64,000 nucleotides of DNA from Cellvibrionaceae bacterium AOL6 (GCA_003265435.1 NOXC01000008.1:1-64000), one strand, 5' to 3'. Positions 23,076-34,091 are shown, counted from the first letter of the stretch. The notes: generated by a model not told the origin, from the letters alone. Numbers and translations: made by a program.

Positions 23076-26000
23076 CTATGCCGGTCTGGCGTGATCCTGC
23101 CGACGCTGAATGAGCTTGAAAACGACGATCAACAGACACGGTAAAAAACTCAGTGTGATCAACATGGAGCAGCCGATACCCATCAAAACAACAATGCCCA
23201 CGCCGCGGTAAAGCTCCGTTCCTGCGCCCGGAATTAACACCAGGGGCGCGAGCCCAAATACCGTCGTCGCGGTGGACATCAAGATCGGGCGAAGGCGCTT
23301 CTCGACGGCACAGCGCACTGACTCCACCACGCTGAGGCCTTGTTGCAGGTAAAAGCGCGTTTGTTCCACAATCAAAATAGGGTTATTCACCACCGTGCCC
23401 AATAGAATCACAAAGCCCAACATGGTGATCATATCGAAAGACTGATGCAGGCTGCCTAGCCCTACCCACTGCAACAGCGCACCGAAGCCGTTCACCGCGA
23501 CTAAACCGACGATACCGCCCGCTAAGCCCAGGGGGACCGTCGTGAGAATGAGCAAGGGGTAACCCCAGTGAGAAAAAATCGCCACCAGAAGTAAATAAAT
23601 AAGAATGAGCGCGACTGCAAAATTACTCAACAACGAGGCGCGAGTCGCATCAAGTTGATCCGCGGCGCCGGTGATCGAAAAGTCAATATTCGGCCCTGCT
23701 TCGCCATTGGCTTTCAGTTCGGGCACGAGCACTTGTTGAACCTGTTTCACTGCGGTTTCCAGCGCAATTTCAGGCGGAGGGATGATGTAGAGTGAGACCG
23801 TTCTGCGTCCATCGACACGACGGAGTTCATCAGAGTCGACGGTTTCAACGAGTGAGGCTAGCGCATTTAATGGCACGACCTGTCCGCTCGGTGTCAATAT
23901 GGGCACGCCGGAGAGCGCACCCAACTGTTGCTCATTGCCTGAATTACTGAAGAGAAACATGTCGACCTTGTCGTCACCTTCAATAAATTCGCCCACATAA
24001 GCACCGTCACTATACGCGGCAACGGTGAACCCGAAACTCTGCGCATCAAAACCCGTTTCGGCCAAACGCTCCCATCGCGGCTGGATTTCAATCAGAGGTT
24101 GATCGAGGGATAACGAAGCCGGTGATGAATTAATACGGGGATTGCCAAACAGCGTTTCTGCACGTCGCATCGCGTGCCGTGCCGTATCATAGAGATCACC
24201 GAGTTCTGGCCCGGCAATGTTGAGATTCACCGCTCGGGTGCCACCTTGATTACTGGAAATGATCGAGCCTCTGGACGAAAAGGCGCGCATACCGGGATAC
24301 GATTCAAAGATGACCGTCAGCGCGTTCATCATGGCGTTGATCTGCGCATCTTCTTTCGGCTCACTCATCACCCACACGCCACCGGACGACACCCGCATAA
24401 AGTAGTATTCCAAGGGGGGAATTTCCGCCTCACCGCCCTCGTAGTCGTCCTGTGTTTTCGCTACCGCAGCTTCCAGCAATTCTAGAATCTCGTCACCGAT
24501 GACTTGCATCTCACTTAGGTTGTAGCCCGGCGGTGCAATCATTCGTGAGAATGCTTTCGGCTCCTCCCCCTCAGGCAGGTATTCTGCGGGAGGCATAAAT
24601 ACGATGGCGAGGCCTACCGTCGCGAACGCACACACGAGCAGGGTTAGCGTCCGTATTCGCGCCGTTTTACTGACCGAGGCAACAAGCTCCAAAATACGTG
24701 TGCGCGCCCTGCTCGCGGCCGTAGCGGTGTTGCCGAGCCCAAATTGTGCACACGCGGTCGGCACGACCAACAGTGCAAAACACATTGACGCAATAATCGA
24801 TGCTGAAATGGCGATGGCGATATCGGAATAGAGCTGCCCTGCTTCCTGTTCAATAAAAAGTACAGGGGCAAACACGAGCACGGTAGTCGAGCTGGATGCG
24901 AGTACGGCTGACCACACCTCACGTACGCCCGCCACCGCCGCTTCAATGCGATCCAGACCTCGCCGTCTCGCTTGCTCAATGCTTTCAAGCACGACAATGG
25001 AGTTATCGACGGTCATGCCAATAGCAAAGGCAATACCGGCGAGGGAAATTACGTTAATTGTGCGATCAAACACCATCAGTCCAAAGAATGCCGAGATGGT
25101 GCACACCGGAATGCCCATCAGGCAGATCAGCGTCGCACGCCCAGAGCGAAGGAACAGATACATCACTGCACTGGCCAGCAAGGCACCCAGCAAGAGATTG
25201 ATCATGACGCCGCGAATGGATGCCTGCACATAGCGCACATCGTCGCCGATCATAATCATTTGCAGCCCATTCGGTTCGAGCAGGTCCACGCGCATTTCGT
25301 CAATCACCGCAAGCATCTCACGCTTGATGTCGATGACATTGGAACCCGCTTCTCGTCGTACCGATAAATTGATGGACGCTTCGCCACCTACCGTGGCGGT
25401 GCCGCGTTTTTCATAGTGATCGAGCTCCACCGTAGCGACATCACCCAACCTTAGATTAGCGCCGTCTTCGTGCCGTAATATAAGAGACTCCAAGGCCTGC
25501 ACATCGGCAAAGCGCCCTGTGGTACGCAGCAAATACCGGCGCTTACCATCGTCAATATCGCCCGCGCTGATGTCGCGATTACGGTTGCGAATCGCGTCGC
25601 GAATATCGGTCAGCTTCAAGTCGCGTAACGCCAGTTTCGCGGGATCTACGTAGATTTTGATTTGCTTCAGCGCGCCGCCGTTCATATCCACTTGGGAGAC
25701 GCCCTGTACGCGCTCCATTCGCGGTCGCACATTGTCATCGACGAAGTCGGTCGCCATATCCATGTCCAGCCCCATTGGGTTACCGGGCATGGGCATGATG
25801 GCGAAATACATGAACGCATTTTCCGAGAAGCTGGAGCTGTATAAGCGAGGCTGGTCAACGTTTTCCGGATAGGACGGTACCTGGCTCAGTGCGTTCGACA
25901 CACGAATTAGTGCTTCATTGACGTCCACGCCAAATGGAAATTCAAGCTCAATGCTCGCACCACCGGTGTTGGCGTAGGATTCCATTCGGGCGAGGTTGGG

Positions 26001-26216
26001 GAGCGAGCGTAAATACCGCTCCTGTTCAATCAGAATTTCTTTCTCCACATCTTGTGGCGTCGCGCCGGGCCAACCCGTATTGACTCGGATAATACTGACA
26101 TCCAAATTCGGGATCATTTGCACCGGCATTCTGAACGCGGCGCTTAATCCCAGTACACAGAGAATTAAGACGATGACTGTCAGCAATTTTCCACGCTGGA
26201 CGGTGGCTTCAATCAT
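23076..26216 (-). CDS. RND-family efflux transporter permease (HAE-1/AcrB-like)
   Basis: 1046 residues, full length for RND pumps. Start at 26216 (MIEATVQRGKLLTVIV), one base after the stop of the adaptor gene; an in-frame start 11 codons upstream would overlap that gene. Twelve membrane segments are expected, with large periplasmic loops after TM1 and TM7. The TM4 segment AIGMTVDNSIVVLESIEQA carries the Asp of the proton relay, and GWPGATPQDVEKEI begins the first porter subdomain. It forms an inner-membrane pump with the adaptor encoded just upstream. No outer-membrane factor gene is adjacent, so a TolC-type channel encoded elsewhere is expected. Substrates cannot be inferred. Confidence 0.9.
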   Translation of the reverse strand: MIEATVQRGKLLTVIVLILCVLGLSAAFRMPVQMIPNLDVSIIRVNTGWPGATPQDVEKEILIEQERYLRSLPNLARMESYANTGGASIELEFPFGVDVNEALIRVSNALSQVPSYPENVDQPRLYSSSFSENAFMYFAIMPMPGNPMGLDMDMATDFVDDNVRPRMERVQGVSQVDMNGGALKQIKIYVDPAKLALRDLKLTDIRDAIRNRNRDISAGDIDDGKRRYLLRTTGRFADVQALESLILRHEDGANLRLGDVATVELDHYEKRGTATVGGEASINLSVRREAGSNVIDIKREMLAVIDEMRVDLLEPNGLQMIMIGDDVRYVQASIRGVMINLLLGALLASAVMYLFLRSGRATLICLMGIPVCTISAFFGLMVFDRTINVISLAGIAFAIGMTVDNSIVVLESIEQARRRGLDRIEAAVAGVREVWSAVLASSSTTVLVFAPVLFIEQEAGQLYSDIAIAISASIIASMCFALLVVPTACAQFGLGNTATAASRARTRILELVASVSKTARIRTLTLLVCAFATVGLAIVFMPPAEYLPEGEEPKAFSRMIAPPGYNLSEMQVIGDEILELLEAAVAKTQDDYEGGEAEIPPLEYYFMRVSSGGVWVMSEPKEDAQINAMMNALTVIFESYPGMRAFSSRGSIISSNQGGTRAVNLNIAGPELGDLYDTARHAMRRAETLFGNPRINSSPASLSLDQPLIEIQPRWERLAETGFDAQSFGFTVAAYSDGAYVGEFIEGDDKVDMFLFSNSGNEQQLGALSGVPILTPSGQVVPLNALASLVETVDSDELRRVDGRRTVSLYIIPPPEIALETAVKQVQQVLVPELKANGEAGPNIDFSITGAADQLDATRASLLSNFAVALILIYLLLVAIFSHWGYPLLILTTVPLGLAGGIVGLVAVNGFGALLQWVGLGSLHQSFDMITMLGFVILLGTVVNNPILIVEQTRFYLQQGLSVVESVRCAVEKRLRPILMSTATTVFGLAPLVLIPGAGTELYRGVGIVVLMGIGCSMLITLSFLPCLLIVVFKLIQRRQDHARPA

Positions 26217-26217
26217 G

Positions 26218-27309
26218 TCAGGCTCCCTGCCCGGCGCTACGAACGACATTAACCGCCTGTCCTTCGGTCAGCACTTCATTGCCTCGGACAACCACTTTAT
26301 CTCCAGGGCTCACGCCCGTTACGGCATAGCCGTAGGCGCCTTCCTGGTTGATCTTAATCTGGCGTCGTGTCGCCACACCCTCTTCAACGACGAAAACGCT
26401 ATAGCCCCCGTCGGCGTGACGCAGCAGTGCATCTCGCGGCACCACCACCATTGGAGCGCTAGAGGCAAACTTCAACGTTGCCATGGCGGACGTGCCTGGC
26501 ACCAATGCGGGGCTGTTTTCTTCAACTTTAAGCCGCAGTAGCAGCGTGCGTGCCTGTGTTTGACTGACGGGCACCACCGTCGCCAGTTCTCCGGTCAGTG
26601 GTGTGTTCGGTGCGGTGTCCGCGACAATCACAATCTCCGTCAGTCGCTCGATTTCGGCGTAGCGCTCTTGAGGGAGGTGCACGTCCACACGAAGCGCATC
26701 GGACGACACTAGCGTCAGTATTCCGCTGCCTCGATTGACCCACTCCCCCAGTTCTGTTTGTTTTTGCACCACAATACCGTCGAAAGGCGCCTTCAGTGTG
26801 TGGTAACTCAATAGAGTACGCGCTCTCGCTTCAACAGCCTCCGCCGCGCGCAGCTCCGCTTCTGCCGCATCTCGCTGGCTCCCCTGAGCAATTAATTCAC
26901 TTTCCGGGAGGTGCTGATTATTAAAGAGACGTTCCGCTTCGCCGTAACGACGCGCGGCTTCTTCATACAAGGTTTGGGCTCGGGCTCGATCTGCCGTGGC
27001 CTGCTTTAAATCTTGTTCTGCCACCGCGGAGTCGAGCTCCAGCAGCGTATCGCCTCGCTTTACTGTGCTTCCTGCGTCGACATAAAGCGCGGAAACCAAG
27101 CCCTCTGTGGCCGTAGATAAGCGAGATTGTTGGAGTGACCGCACCGCTCCCGCAAGGACCAATGAATCTGTCAGAGGCAAGGACTGAACCTCATGCACTT
27201 GCACATTGAAGGTGTCGGCGAGCAACTGCGGCGGGAAGAAAAGTAGGCTCAGCGTGATCACGCCGATGGCAGAGCGTTTTAGTTGCTCGAGCCGGGCTTT
27301 GGCATACAT
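26218..27309 (-). CDS. RND efflux periplasmic adaptor (membrane fusion protein)
   Basis: 363 residues. An N-terminal anchor or signal region (VITLSLLFFPPQLLAD) is followed by a lipoyl-type half motif GLVSALYVDAGSTVKRGDTL. A coiled-coil hairpin rich in Ala, Glu and Arg spans about residues 95-165. The second lipoyl half is APFDGIVVQKQTELGEWV, followed by beta-barrel and membrane-proximal domains ending GDKVVVRGNEVLTEGQAV. AGGGAG precedes the ATG. It bridges the inner-membrane pump encoded one base downstream to an outer-membrane channel. Firm as a family call. Confidence 0.9.
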   Translation of the reverse strand: MYAKARLEQLKRSAIGVITLSLLFFPPQLLADTFNVQVHEVQSLPLTDSLVLAGAVRSLQQSRLSTATEGLVSALYVDAGSTVKRGDTLLELDSAVAEQDLKQATADRARAQTLYEEAARRYGEAERLFNNQHLPESELIAQGSQRDAAEAELRAAEAVEARARTLLSYHTLKAPFDGIVVQKQTELGEWVNRGSGILTLVSSDALRVDVHLPQERYAEIERLTEIVIVADTAPNTPLTGELATVVPVSQTQARTLLLRLKVEENSPALVPGTSAMATLKFASSAPMVVVPRDALLRHADGGYSVFVVEEGVATRRQIKINQEGAYGYAVTGVSPGDKVVVRGNEVLTEGQAVNVVRSAGQGA

Positions 27310-27584
27310 GCTTGGTTCACTCCCTGGAACTTCGGTGAATCTAATAGGGTGAAACGTTCATCCACGGGCGGATTATCGAGGCGACACGTTATCACGCTTT
27401 TGTGAGAGCCGCGACAAGGTGCGCCTGCCAAAGATAAAAATGCACATTTCTTACAAAATCCGGTCAGACAAAATAGACCTTTACGCCTTTTTTTGGTCTG
27501 AATTCAGGCATATAATCGGCTTGACCATATCGGACACTAACTGACCCAAAGAAAAATCCGCCTATAATAATTTAAGGTTTATCA

Positions 27585-28565
27585 ATGTATTACAGATCAT
27601 TTATAAAACCATTTATAGCTTTACCCTTGCTTCTAAGCGTTGCAGCCAATGCGCAAAACCCTCTGCCGTTTGGCGACCAGCTGCTCACTGCAGACCCCAG
27701 CGCCCATGTCTGGCCTGATGGAAAAATGTACGTCTATACCTCCCACGACCTAGAGTGCCAAGCGGATTTCCACATGCGGGACTGGTACGCTTTTTCGTCC
27801 TCGGATCTGCAACATTGGGAGACTCATGGCCCCTTGTTGAGCGTTGATGACCTTGACTGGGCGGACAATTTTGCCTGGGCTCCCGATGCCGCCTACAAGA
27901 ACGGCAAGTATTATCTGGTGTTTCCTGCGGGCACTGGCTACAAAGATCGGCAAAATCCAGAGAAAAGCACTAAATGGATGGGCATAGGCGTTGCGGTCAG
28001 CGATTCACCTACAGGCCCGTTCAAAGATGCGATTGGCGCGCCTCTGTGGACGGAACCCTACGCTAACGACCCAAGCCTGTTTATCGACGATGATGGTCAG
28101 GCCTACCTCTATTTCCATGGGAAGAATGCGGATTATCAAGTCGTTAAAATGAGCGACGATATGCGCAGCGTGAAAGGCGACTTTATAAAAATGGATATGG
28201 GGGGCTACGAGCCCAAGATGGAGGGTCCCTGGGTATTTAAGCGCGACGGCAAATACTATTTCACTATGCCGGAGAACAATCGCGTACTCACCTACTATAT
28301 GGCCGACTCACCCACGGGCCCATGGGAGTATAAAGGTGTGTTTATGGACTCCGAGCATGACAGTAACAACCACCATTCCATCGTAGAGTATCAGGGCCAA
28401 TGGCTGCTGTTTTACCATATCTGGCGCATGGCTGATTGGTCAGGTTGTCACAAGCGCCAGCGGCATTCAGCAGTAGAATACTTACACTTCAATGAGGACG
28501 GCACCATTCAGAAGGTGCAACGTACTAAAGAAGGCGTAAAGGGGTTCAAGCCCGCCAACCCCTGA
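27585..28565 (+). CDS. Secreted glycoside hydrolase family 43 (arabinan/xylan-type)
   Basis: 326 residues with a signal peptide ending near ANAQN (residue 25). The five-bladed propeller catalytic set of GH43 fits: base Asp in ADPSAHVWPDG, the pKa-tuning Asp in YANDPSLFIDDDG, and the acid Glu in KMEGPWVFKRDG. Blades such as WAPDAAYKNGKYYLVF and HHSIVEYQGQWLLFYH match the family. Likely arabinofuranosidase or xylosidase activity on arabinoxylan or arabinan; the exact linkage is not readable. A TATAAT at 27511 lies 74 bp upstream of the ATG and AAGG precedes the start. It stands alone between the RND locus and an SDR gene and ends at a strong terminator. Confidence 0.85.
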   Translation: MYYRSFIKPFIALPLLLSVAANAQNPLPFGDQLLTADPSAHVWPDGKMYVYTSHDLECQADFHMRDWYAFSSSDLQHWETHGPLLSVDDLDWADNFAWAPDAAYKNGKYYLVFPAGTGYKDRQNPEKSTKWMGIGVAVSDSPTGPFKDAIGAPLWTEPYANDPSLFIDDDGQAYLYFHGKNADYQVVKMSDDMRSVKGDFIKMDMGGYEPKMEGPWVFKRDGKYYFTMPENNRVLTYYMADSPTGPWEYKGVFMDSEHDSNNHHSIVEYQGQWLLFYHIWRMADWSGCHKRQRHSAVEYLHFNEDGTIQKVQRTKEGVKGFKPANP

Positions 28566-28573
28566 ATCCTCTC

Positions 28574-28614
28574 GGGTTGCCAGTACGCGTTCTGGCAACC
28601 CAGCTTGCCTTTTC
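28574..28614 (+). terminator. Terminator after the GH43 gene
   Basis: Perfect 10-bp stem GGGTTGCCAG / CTGGCAACCC with an 8-base loop, followed after a few bases by TTGCCTTTTC. It starts nine bases after the stop codon. Confidence 0.75.
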
Positions 28615-28693
28615 ATTCCCCCCTTAGATCTGCAAAAACCGCTTTCACCTCTTTTACGTACATGAATTTAATCGTTACACGAGCGTATTCTAC

Positions 28694-29404
28694 ATGCATG
28701 TCGTTATCATTGGTGCCAGCGGTGCGATCGGTGGCGCATTCCTCGACCACTATCTCAGCATTCCGAATTGCCGTATCACGGCGTGCGCACGCTTGCCTTG
28801 CTCGCAGTGGCCAAAATCCGTTAATGCGGTGTCCATCGATCTACTCAGCGAAGATACGATTGAGCTCGCGGCCCAACGCTCAGAGCAGAATGGCCCCATA
28901 GACCAGTTGCTCATTTGTTCTGGCCTATTGCATTCAGACTCGATAGCCCCGGAAAAGCACCTTGCACAATTAAATTTCAACACGATGCGAAGTGTTTTCG
29001 ACGTGAATACACTTGGCCCTTTGTTGTGCATTAAACATTTCGCAAGCCGAATGCGGCAGAACGTCATCACACACATTGGCGTATTAAGCGCCCGCGTCGG
29101 CAGCTTAGCGGACAATCGACTTGGCGGATGGTATAGCTATCGGGCATCGAAGGCCGCATTGAATATGATGCTCAAGTGTGCGGCGATCGAGCTGAGTCGA
29201 AAAAATAAAAAGCTGGTTCTTTGTGGCCTGCACCCCGGCACGGTTGACAGTGATTTGTCCGCCCCATTTCAGACCCGCGTGCCATCTTCGCAATTAAAAA
29301 CGCCTAAAGAATCTGTAGCGTGCCTCCTGCGCGTATTAGAACAGCGACGCCCCGATGATTCCGGTTTCGTATTTGCGTGGGATGGCCAGCGTATTCCGTA
29401 TTGA
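28694..29404 (+). CDS. Short-chain dehydrogenase (CsgA/C-factor-like SDR)
   Basis: 236 residues. Cofactor motif IIGASGAIG at the very N-terminus, then DQLLICSGLLHSDSIAPEK at the NNAG position and the active-site YSYRASKAALNMM (YxxxK). HPGTVDSDLSAPF follows the active site, as in C-factor-like SDRs. The family converts small carbonyl compounds or acts in cell signalling in myxobacteria; here no substrate is implied. The ATG has no evident ribosome site. It converges on the cus operon with a hairpin at 29475-29492 between them. Confidence 0.82.
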   Translation: MHVVIIGASGAIGGAFLDHYLSIPNCRITACARLPCSQWPKSVNAVSIDLLSEDTIELAAQRSEQNGPIDQLLICSGLLHSDSIAPEKHLAQLNFNTMRSVFDVNTLGPLLCIKHFASRMRQNVITHIGVLSARVGSLADNRLGGWYSYRASKAALNMMLKCAAIELSRKNKKLVLCGLHPGTVDSDLSAPFQTRVPSSQLKTPKESVACLLRVLEQRRPDDSGFVFAWDGQRIPY

Positions 29405-29474
29405 ACATCTCCTATCAATCCATGAGTTCACGCGCAACGATGATTTGATTAGTTTCAGTGCTAGAAAAATGCGC

Positions 29475-29492
29475 GGCCGGGACACCCCGGCC
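29475..29492. terminator. Hairpin between the SDR gene and the cus operon
   Basis: Perfect 7-bp G+C stem GGCCGGG / CCCGGCC with a 4-base loop. On the minus strand a run of five T residues follows after 7 bases, so it can end the cus operon transcript. Confidence 0.65.
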
Positions 29493-29499
29493 CTTCACT

Positions 29500-31260
29500 T
29501 CATCGCGCGTTGTGTGACGACACGAGGCAATAGATCGCGGGTAGGACCAATAGAACCAAAAACACCGCTGTGATCATGCCGCCAATCATAGGTGCTGCGA
29601 TCCCCTTCATCAGCTCCGAACCTGTCCCGTCACTCAATAAGATCGGAAGCATGCCAAGGATGATCGATAACGCTGTCATCATGATCGGTCGTATTCGCCT
29701 TATCGCGCCCGACATGATTGCGGCGTGCCTGACGGCGTTGTCACAGTCTTGACTCTGGTTTAGCTCGGCGGTGGCACGATTGAGATACAGCAACATAAGG
29801 ACACACAACTCGACAGAGACACCTGAAAGCGCAATGAAACCCACCGCCACCGATACGGAGAAATCAAAGTCCAACACATGAATTAACCAGAGCCCTCCCA
29901 CTAAGGCAATGGGTAAGGTACCCAGTACAATAAGTACCTCTTTTATTCGGTTAAAACACATAAAGAGTAAAATCGTGATAACCAGCAGGGTCATGGGTAC
30001 CACGTAGCTTAAGGTTTGCTTTGCTCTTTCCATGTATTCATATTGTCCAGTCCATTCCAATGCGTACCCGGCTGGAAGGGAAAGCGTATTTTGAACGTGT
30101 ATTTTGGCTTCATCAACGTAGCTGCCGAGGTCCCGCCCCTCCACATCCACTAACACCCAGCCGCTCAATCGTCCATTCTCGCTTTTTATTGCGGCAGGGC
30201 CGTCTTCTATGCGGATATCCACTAAGGCATTCAAAGGCACATATTGGCCCTGTGCCGTGAACACCGGCAAGTCTCCTAAGGCATGAGGCGAATCCCGATA
30301 TTCCTCAGGAAAACGAAGTCGCACTTTATAGCGTTCACGACCTTCAACACTTTCTGAGACAATTCGGCCACCGACCGAGGCTTGAATAAAGTCATCCAAT
30401 TCAGCTGCGGTTACGCCATATTTTGCGGCGCGTACTCGGTCTATGTCTATTTGTATATAGCGCCCACTGTTCACGCGTTCCGAATAAACAGACTCGGTGC
30501 CCGGTATGGGCTCTAGTAGGCTCTCGAGGCGCGCGCCGAGTTCGGCAATGACATCAAGGTCCGGGCCTGAGATTTTTACTCCGATGGGTGTTTTAATGCC
30601 GGTTGCCAGCATATCGAGTCGCGTTTTTATCGGCATCACCCATGCATTGCTCAGACCAGGAACATCGAGTTTTTGTTCGAGTTCTTTGCGAATCTGAGAC
30701 ATGGAAATGCCTTCTCGCCACTCCGACTGAGGTTTAAACTGAATAAAGGTTTCGATCATTGTCAATGGCGCCGGGTCTGTCGCGGTGTCAGCGCGGCCAA
30801 TTTTGCCGAATACACTTTCAACTTCTGGTACCGACGCAATAAGTTTGTCCGTTTGTTGAAGAATTCGCCTTGCTTCCCCAATCGATACACCTGGGTACGT
30901 CGAAGGCATATACATCAGGTCACCTTCGTCAAAATCAGGCATGAATTCGGTGCCTCTTTGCATCATGGGCCATAAGGCAGACCCAACGAGGCAGGCCGCT
31001 AAAAATAGCACTACGAGGGGCCAGCGAATTGCAAATTTGACGAGGGGTGTGTAGAAATACACGCACCATCGATTCACAGGATTATCGCGTTCCTTTCGAA
31101 GGTTTCCGCGCACGAAATATCCCAACAAGACCGGCACAAGTGTAATCGCGAGGAGTGCGGCCGCGGCCATAGAATAGGTCTTGGTATATGCCAGCGGGTG
31201 AAACATGCGCCCTTCCTGGGCTTCGAGCGAGAACACAGGAAAAAAACCTGATGGTGACAA
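29500..31260 (-). CDS. cusA: Cu(I)/Ag(I) efflux RND permease CusA, C-terminal part (frameshifted)
   Basis: This frame carries the C-terminal 575 or so residues of a heavy-metal RND pump and continues the preceding frame after a one-base shift at the A7 tract (31240-31246). Homology begins at [20 protein letters not shown] and runs through TM7-12. CusA-type markers are [20 protein letters not shown] and the Met-rich periplasmic segments, which suit Cu(I)/Ag(I) shuttling. The nominal start at 31260 is only the first ATG of the open frame and has no ribosome site. Joining the two frames restores a protein of about 1030 residues, the normal CusA length. Whether the shift is real or a sequencing error cannot be told from one sequence. 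Confidence 0.8.
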   Translation of the reverse strand: MSPSGFFPVFSLEAQEGRMFHPLAYTKTYSMAAAALLAITLVPVLLGYFVRGNLRKERDNPVNRWCVYFYTPLVKFAIRWPLVVLFLAACLVGSALWPMMQRGTEFMPDFDEGDLMYMPSTYPGVSIGEARRILQQTDKLIASVPEVESVFGKIGRADTATDPAPLTMIETFIQFKPQSEWREGISMSQIRKELEQKLDVPGLSNAWVMPIKTRLDMLATGIKTPIGVKISGPDLDVIAELGARLESLLEPIPGTESVYSERVNSGRYIQIDIDRVRAAKYGVTAAELDDFIQASVGGRIVSESVEGRERYKVRLRFPEEYRDSPHALGDLPVFTAQGQYVPLNALVDIRIEDGPAAIKSENGRLSGWVLVDVEGRDLGSYVDEAKIHVQNTLSLPAGYALEWTGQYEYMERAKQTLSYVVPMTLLVITILLFMCFNRIKEVLIVLGTLPIALVGGLWLIHVLDFDFSVSVAVGFIALSGVSVELCVLMLLYLNRATAELNQSQDCDNAVRHAAIMSGAIRRIRPIMMTALSIILGMLPILLSDGTGSELMKGIAAPMIGGMITAVFLVLLVLPAIYCLVSSHNAR

Positions 31261-32605
31261 TGGCTAAACTAAAAAACAGGGCTGGGCCAACCTCTTTCGA
31301 CGAGATGAGAACCGTTTCCCAATGAGGCCGGGCTTTTGCCTCGTCTCGTTCGAGATGTTTATGCAAGTTCTCCGTCATCACGACCGCCCCGTCAATCATT
31401 GCACCTATCGCGATAGCGATGCCGCCAAGAGACATAATATTTGCGTTGATGCCCTGCAGATACATGAATATGAACGCGATACCCATCCCGACAGGCAAAC
31501 TGATTATTGCGACTAAAGCGGAGCGTGCGTGGAATAAGAACACAGCACAGATGAGCGCAACAATGAAAAACTCCTCGAGCACGACGCGCTTCAGCGTGTG
31601 AATTGCGCTGGCAATCAATGTAGAACGATCATAGACGGGAACGATTTCGACACCGGGAGGCAATCCCTTTTTAAGCGATTCCAGCTTTTGTTTGACGGCG
31701 TTGATCGTTACTTGAGCGTTCTCGCCGTGTCGCATGACGATAATGCCACCCACAACCTCACCCTCCCCATTGAGCTCAGCAATACCACGGCGGATAGCGG
31801 GTCCTTCACGTATGGTGGCAATATCGGACAGAAACAGTGGGGTTCCATTGTTCACAATACCTAATGGGACCGAATTCAAATCCGATTGCTGCTCTATCCG
31901 TGCAGTGACGCGTACCATATATTCCGCTTCGGCAAGCTCAATCACCGACGCTCCCTTTTCCCGGCTTGCCTGTTCAATTGCAATCGCAACATGGGATAGT
32001 GGGATTTGGAGTGCCCGTAAATGCTCAGGATCAACAGTAACCTGATATTCTTTGACCATGCCACCAATACTGGCAACTTCAGCTACTCCAGGCACCGACT
32101 GTAATTCAAATTTTAAAAACCAATCCTGCAAGCTTCTCAGCTCAGCCAGATTGAGTGTTCCACTAGGATCCGTAAGCGCATAAAGATATACCCAGCCCAC
32201 GCCTGTTGCGTCCGGGCCTAGCGCGGGTTTTACACCGGAAGGGAGTTGGGATTCAATTTGGTTTAAGTATTCCATCACTCGACTACGTGCCCAATACAGG
32301 TCCGTGCCTTCATCAAATAGCACGTAAACATAGCTATCCCCAAAAAATGAGAAGCCGCGCACTTTTGCCGCACCCGGCACCGCTAACAATCCCTGGCTCA
32401 GAGGATAGGTCACTTGATCCTCAACGATTTGAGGGGCCTGGCCTGGATAGCGTGTTTTTACGATGACCTGCACGTCCGAGAGATCCGGTATGGCATCCAC
32501 TGATGTATTTTTCACAGCGAAAACACCCAATCCACTCACGAGGAGCGTCAGCAAAAGTACGAGCTTACGGTTTAAAATAGACCAGGTAAGAACGGCATTA
32601 ATCAT
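31082..32605 (-). CDS. cusA: Cu(I)/Ag(I) efflux RND permease CusA, N-terminal part (frameshifted)
   Basis: Start at 32605 ([20 protein letters not shown]), where ATGATTAA overlaps the cusB stop by eight bases; a longer start seven codons upstream is unlikely. CusA-like features are [37 protein letters not shown] and the TM4 motif [15 protein letters not shown] of Cu/Ag heavy-metal RND pumps. Homology ends at FFSLAIVTI. From 31239 the frame reads non-homologous sequence ([10 protein letters not shown] and on) to a stop at 31082, because the run of seven T residues in the coding strand is one longer than the frame needs. Without one T it reads [16 protein letters not shown]. As sequenced the pump is truncated after about 455 residues and lost. 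Confidence 0.82.
   Translation of the reverse strand: MINAVLTWSILNRKLVLLLTLLVSGLGVFAVKNTSVDAIPDLSDVQVIVKTRYPGQAPQIVEDQVTYPLSQGLLAVPGAAKVRGFSFFGDSYVYVLFDEGTDLYWARSRVMEYLNQIESQLPSGVKPALGPDATGVGWVYLYALTDPSGTLNLAELRSLQDWFLKFELQSVPGVAEVASIGGMVKEYQVTVDPEHLRALQIPLSHVAIAIEQASREKGASVIELAEAEYMVRVTARIEQQSDLNSVPLGIVNNGTPLFLSDIATIREGPAIRRGIAELNGEGEVVGGIIVMRHGENAQVTINAVKQKLESLKKGLPPGVEIVPVYDRSTLIASAIHTLKRVVLEEFFIVALICAVFLFHARSALVAIISLPVGMGIAFIFMYLQGINANIMSLGGIAIAIGAMIDGAVVMTENLHKHLERDEAKARPHWETVLISSKEVGPALFFSLAIVTIRFFSCVLARSPGRAHVSPAGIYQDLFYGRGRTPRDYTCAGLVGIFRARKPSKGTR
31240..31246 (-). other. Homopolymer (A7) frameshift point in cusA
   Basis: Seven A residues on the plus strand (seven T in the coding strand). 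Removing one base joins the two cusA frames with correct homology on both sides. Such tracts are common places for real indels and for assembly errors. Confidence 0.85.
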
Positions 32606-34091
32606 GCGTATGGACCTCTTCTGCATGCTTCACTTCAAATGCGAGAGGCTCATCAAACATATTTCGCCATCGAGTGATAACGAAGTCATCATTGCGCTTC
32701 TCGAACGTGAATTCGATATGCATGCCGGAATATAAGTCCTCTATGGATCGCGTGTCCTCTAATACAAACGTCATGGTGGTCGCTTCCCTGCCCCATTTTG
32801 GTATCGGCCCGCGTAGAATCTCTAGTGCGCTTCCGTCGGCTGAGACCTCGAGCACTCTGCCCTGAACTTCCGCGCTCGGCCAGTGGTCATTTGGGAGGGT
32901 CACTGCGTCAATACGCTGAAAATCAGAACGGCGACTCGACTCTGAATCCAGTAAAAACAAGGCAGAGGTCACAAGCTCATCGCCTTCTTCCAAACCTGCC
33001 ACAATCTCGACACTACCTTCGTAATCCGCACCAATCTGCACGGCAACACTTTTAAAGCGTCCCTCCCCCAAGGCAAGAACCACACGATTTTGTTGACCGG
33101 TACGGATAACCGCACTCGCTGGCGCGAGCAATTTTTCACCGGCGTCGTAACTTAACGTGACATCTGTAAACATTCCCGGCTTCAGGATCTCGTTGGGATT
33201 GTTAAGGCCTGCACGGAACTTAATCGTGCGCGAAGTGGTATTCACCGTTGGGTAGATATAATCGATACGGGCTTGATACCGCCACGCAGGAAGACTATCC
33301 AGCGTCAACACCATGGGTGCGCCTAATGTTATGTCGTGTCCACGTTGACCGAATACCTCACCCACCAGCCAGAGCTTTTCTGGATTACCCACGCTCATCA
33401 TGGTCGTACCGGGTTCGACGTAAAAGCCTTCTCGAATGCCGAGCTCTGCAATAACCCCTTTTTGCGGCGAAAAAAACGTCACTCGTTGATTCACCCTTTG
33501 AGTTTTCTCGAGTTCGGCTATGGTTTGTTCAGATATGTGTAGCGCGCGCAGGCGATCCCGTGCGCTTTGTACTAAGCGAGCGCTTCCCCTAGACAGCGCC
33601 AGCAGGAACTCCTCCTGTGCGTTAACCAATTCGGGCGAATATAAGTCATACAACGGCGCACCCGCGTCAATCGGATCACCAACGGTATCGATATACAGTT
33701 TTTCAACCCAACCTGATACGCGAGGATGAATGTGGACGAGTGCCTTTTCATCAAAAGCGATGAAACCTGTCGTACGTATCCGGGACTCCGCTTTTCGGCG
33801 TTGCACGACTGAAGTAGTGACGCCGAGACTATTGATCATTTCCGGTGCAACCTCGATGACACCCTCAGCCCTGCTGTTCTGCGCCGAAGCTTCCGCATAC
33901 ACGGGGACGAGCTCCATTCCCATGGGGGACAAACCAGGCCCATCGCGCCGGTAATTGGGGTCCATTGGGGCGACCCAATAGAGGGGCCGGTCTCGTTCGT
34001 TCTGAGTGTCAGGGGCCGGCATCAACAAATAAGTAAGCGCCGCTCCGCCTGCCATCGCAAGCAGCACAGTGGCGAGAATGGGCATTTTCAT
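32598..34091 (-). CDS. cusB: Cu(I)/Ag(I) efflux periplasmic adaptor CusB, with heavy-metal-binding domain
   Basis: About 497 residues. A membrane anchor ([19 protein letters not shown]) is followed by a heavy-metal-binding domain, [20 protein letters not shown], with Met in place of the Cys often seen in this fold. Then come HlyD-type domains with [20 protein letters not shown] and a coiled coil around residues 150-215, the beta-barrel part [10 protein letters not shown], and a C-terminal CusF-like segment with MTFVLED and [16 protein letters not shown]. The C-terminus is His/Glu-rich (HAEEVHTHD). Start ATG at 34091 was chosen; a GTG at 34118 is the alternative and neither has a good ribosome site. 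It hands Cu(I) or Ag(I) to CusA. Confidence 0.85.
   Translation of the reverse strand: MKMPILATVLLAMAGGAALTYLLMPAPDTQNERDRPLYWVAPMDPNYRRDGPGLSPMGMELVPVYAEASAQNSRAEGVIEVAPEMINSLGVTTSVVQRRKAESRIRTTGFIAFDEKALVHIHPRVSGWVEKLYIDTVGDPIDAGAPLYDLYSPELVNAQEEFLLALSRGSARLVQSARDRLRALHISEQTIAELEKTQRVNQRVTFFSPQKGVIAELGIREGFYVEPGTTMMSVGNPEKLWLVGEVFGQRGHDITLGAPMVLTLDSLPAWRYQARIDYIYPTVNTTSRTIKFRAGLNNPNEILKPGMFTDVTLSYDAGEKLLAPASAVIRTGQQNRVVLALGEGRFKSVAVQIGADYEGSVEIVAGLEEGDELVTSALFLLDSESSRRSDFQRIDAVTLPNDHWPSAEVQGRVLEVSADGSALEILRGPIPKWGREATTMTFVLEDTRSIEDLYSGMHIEFTFEKRNDDFVITRWRNMFDEPLAFEVKHAEEVHTHD

Noticed and set aside
31082-31260. Two independent RND pump genes instead of one cusA
   Set aside because: Both frames are incomplete and complementary, with the break inside one conserved segment.
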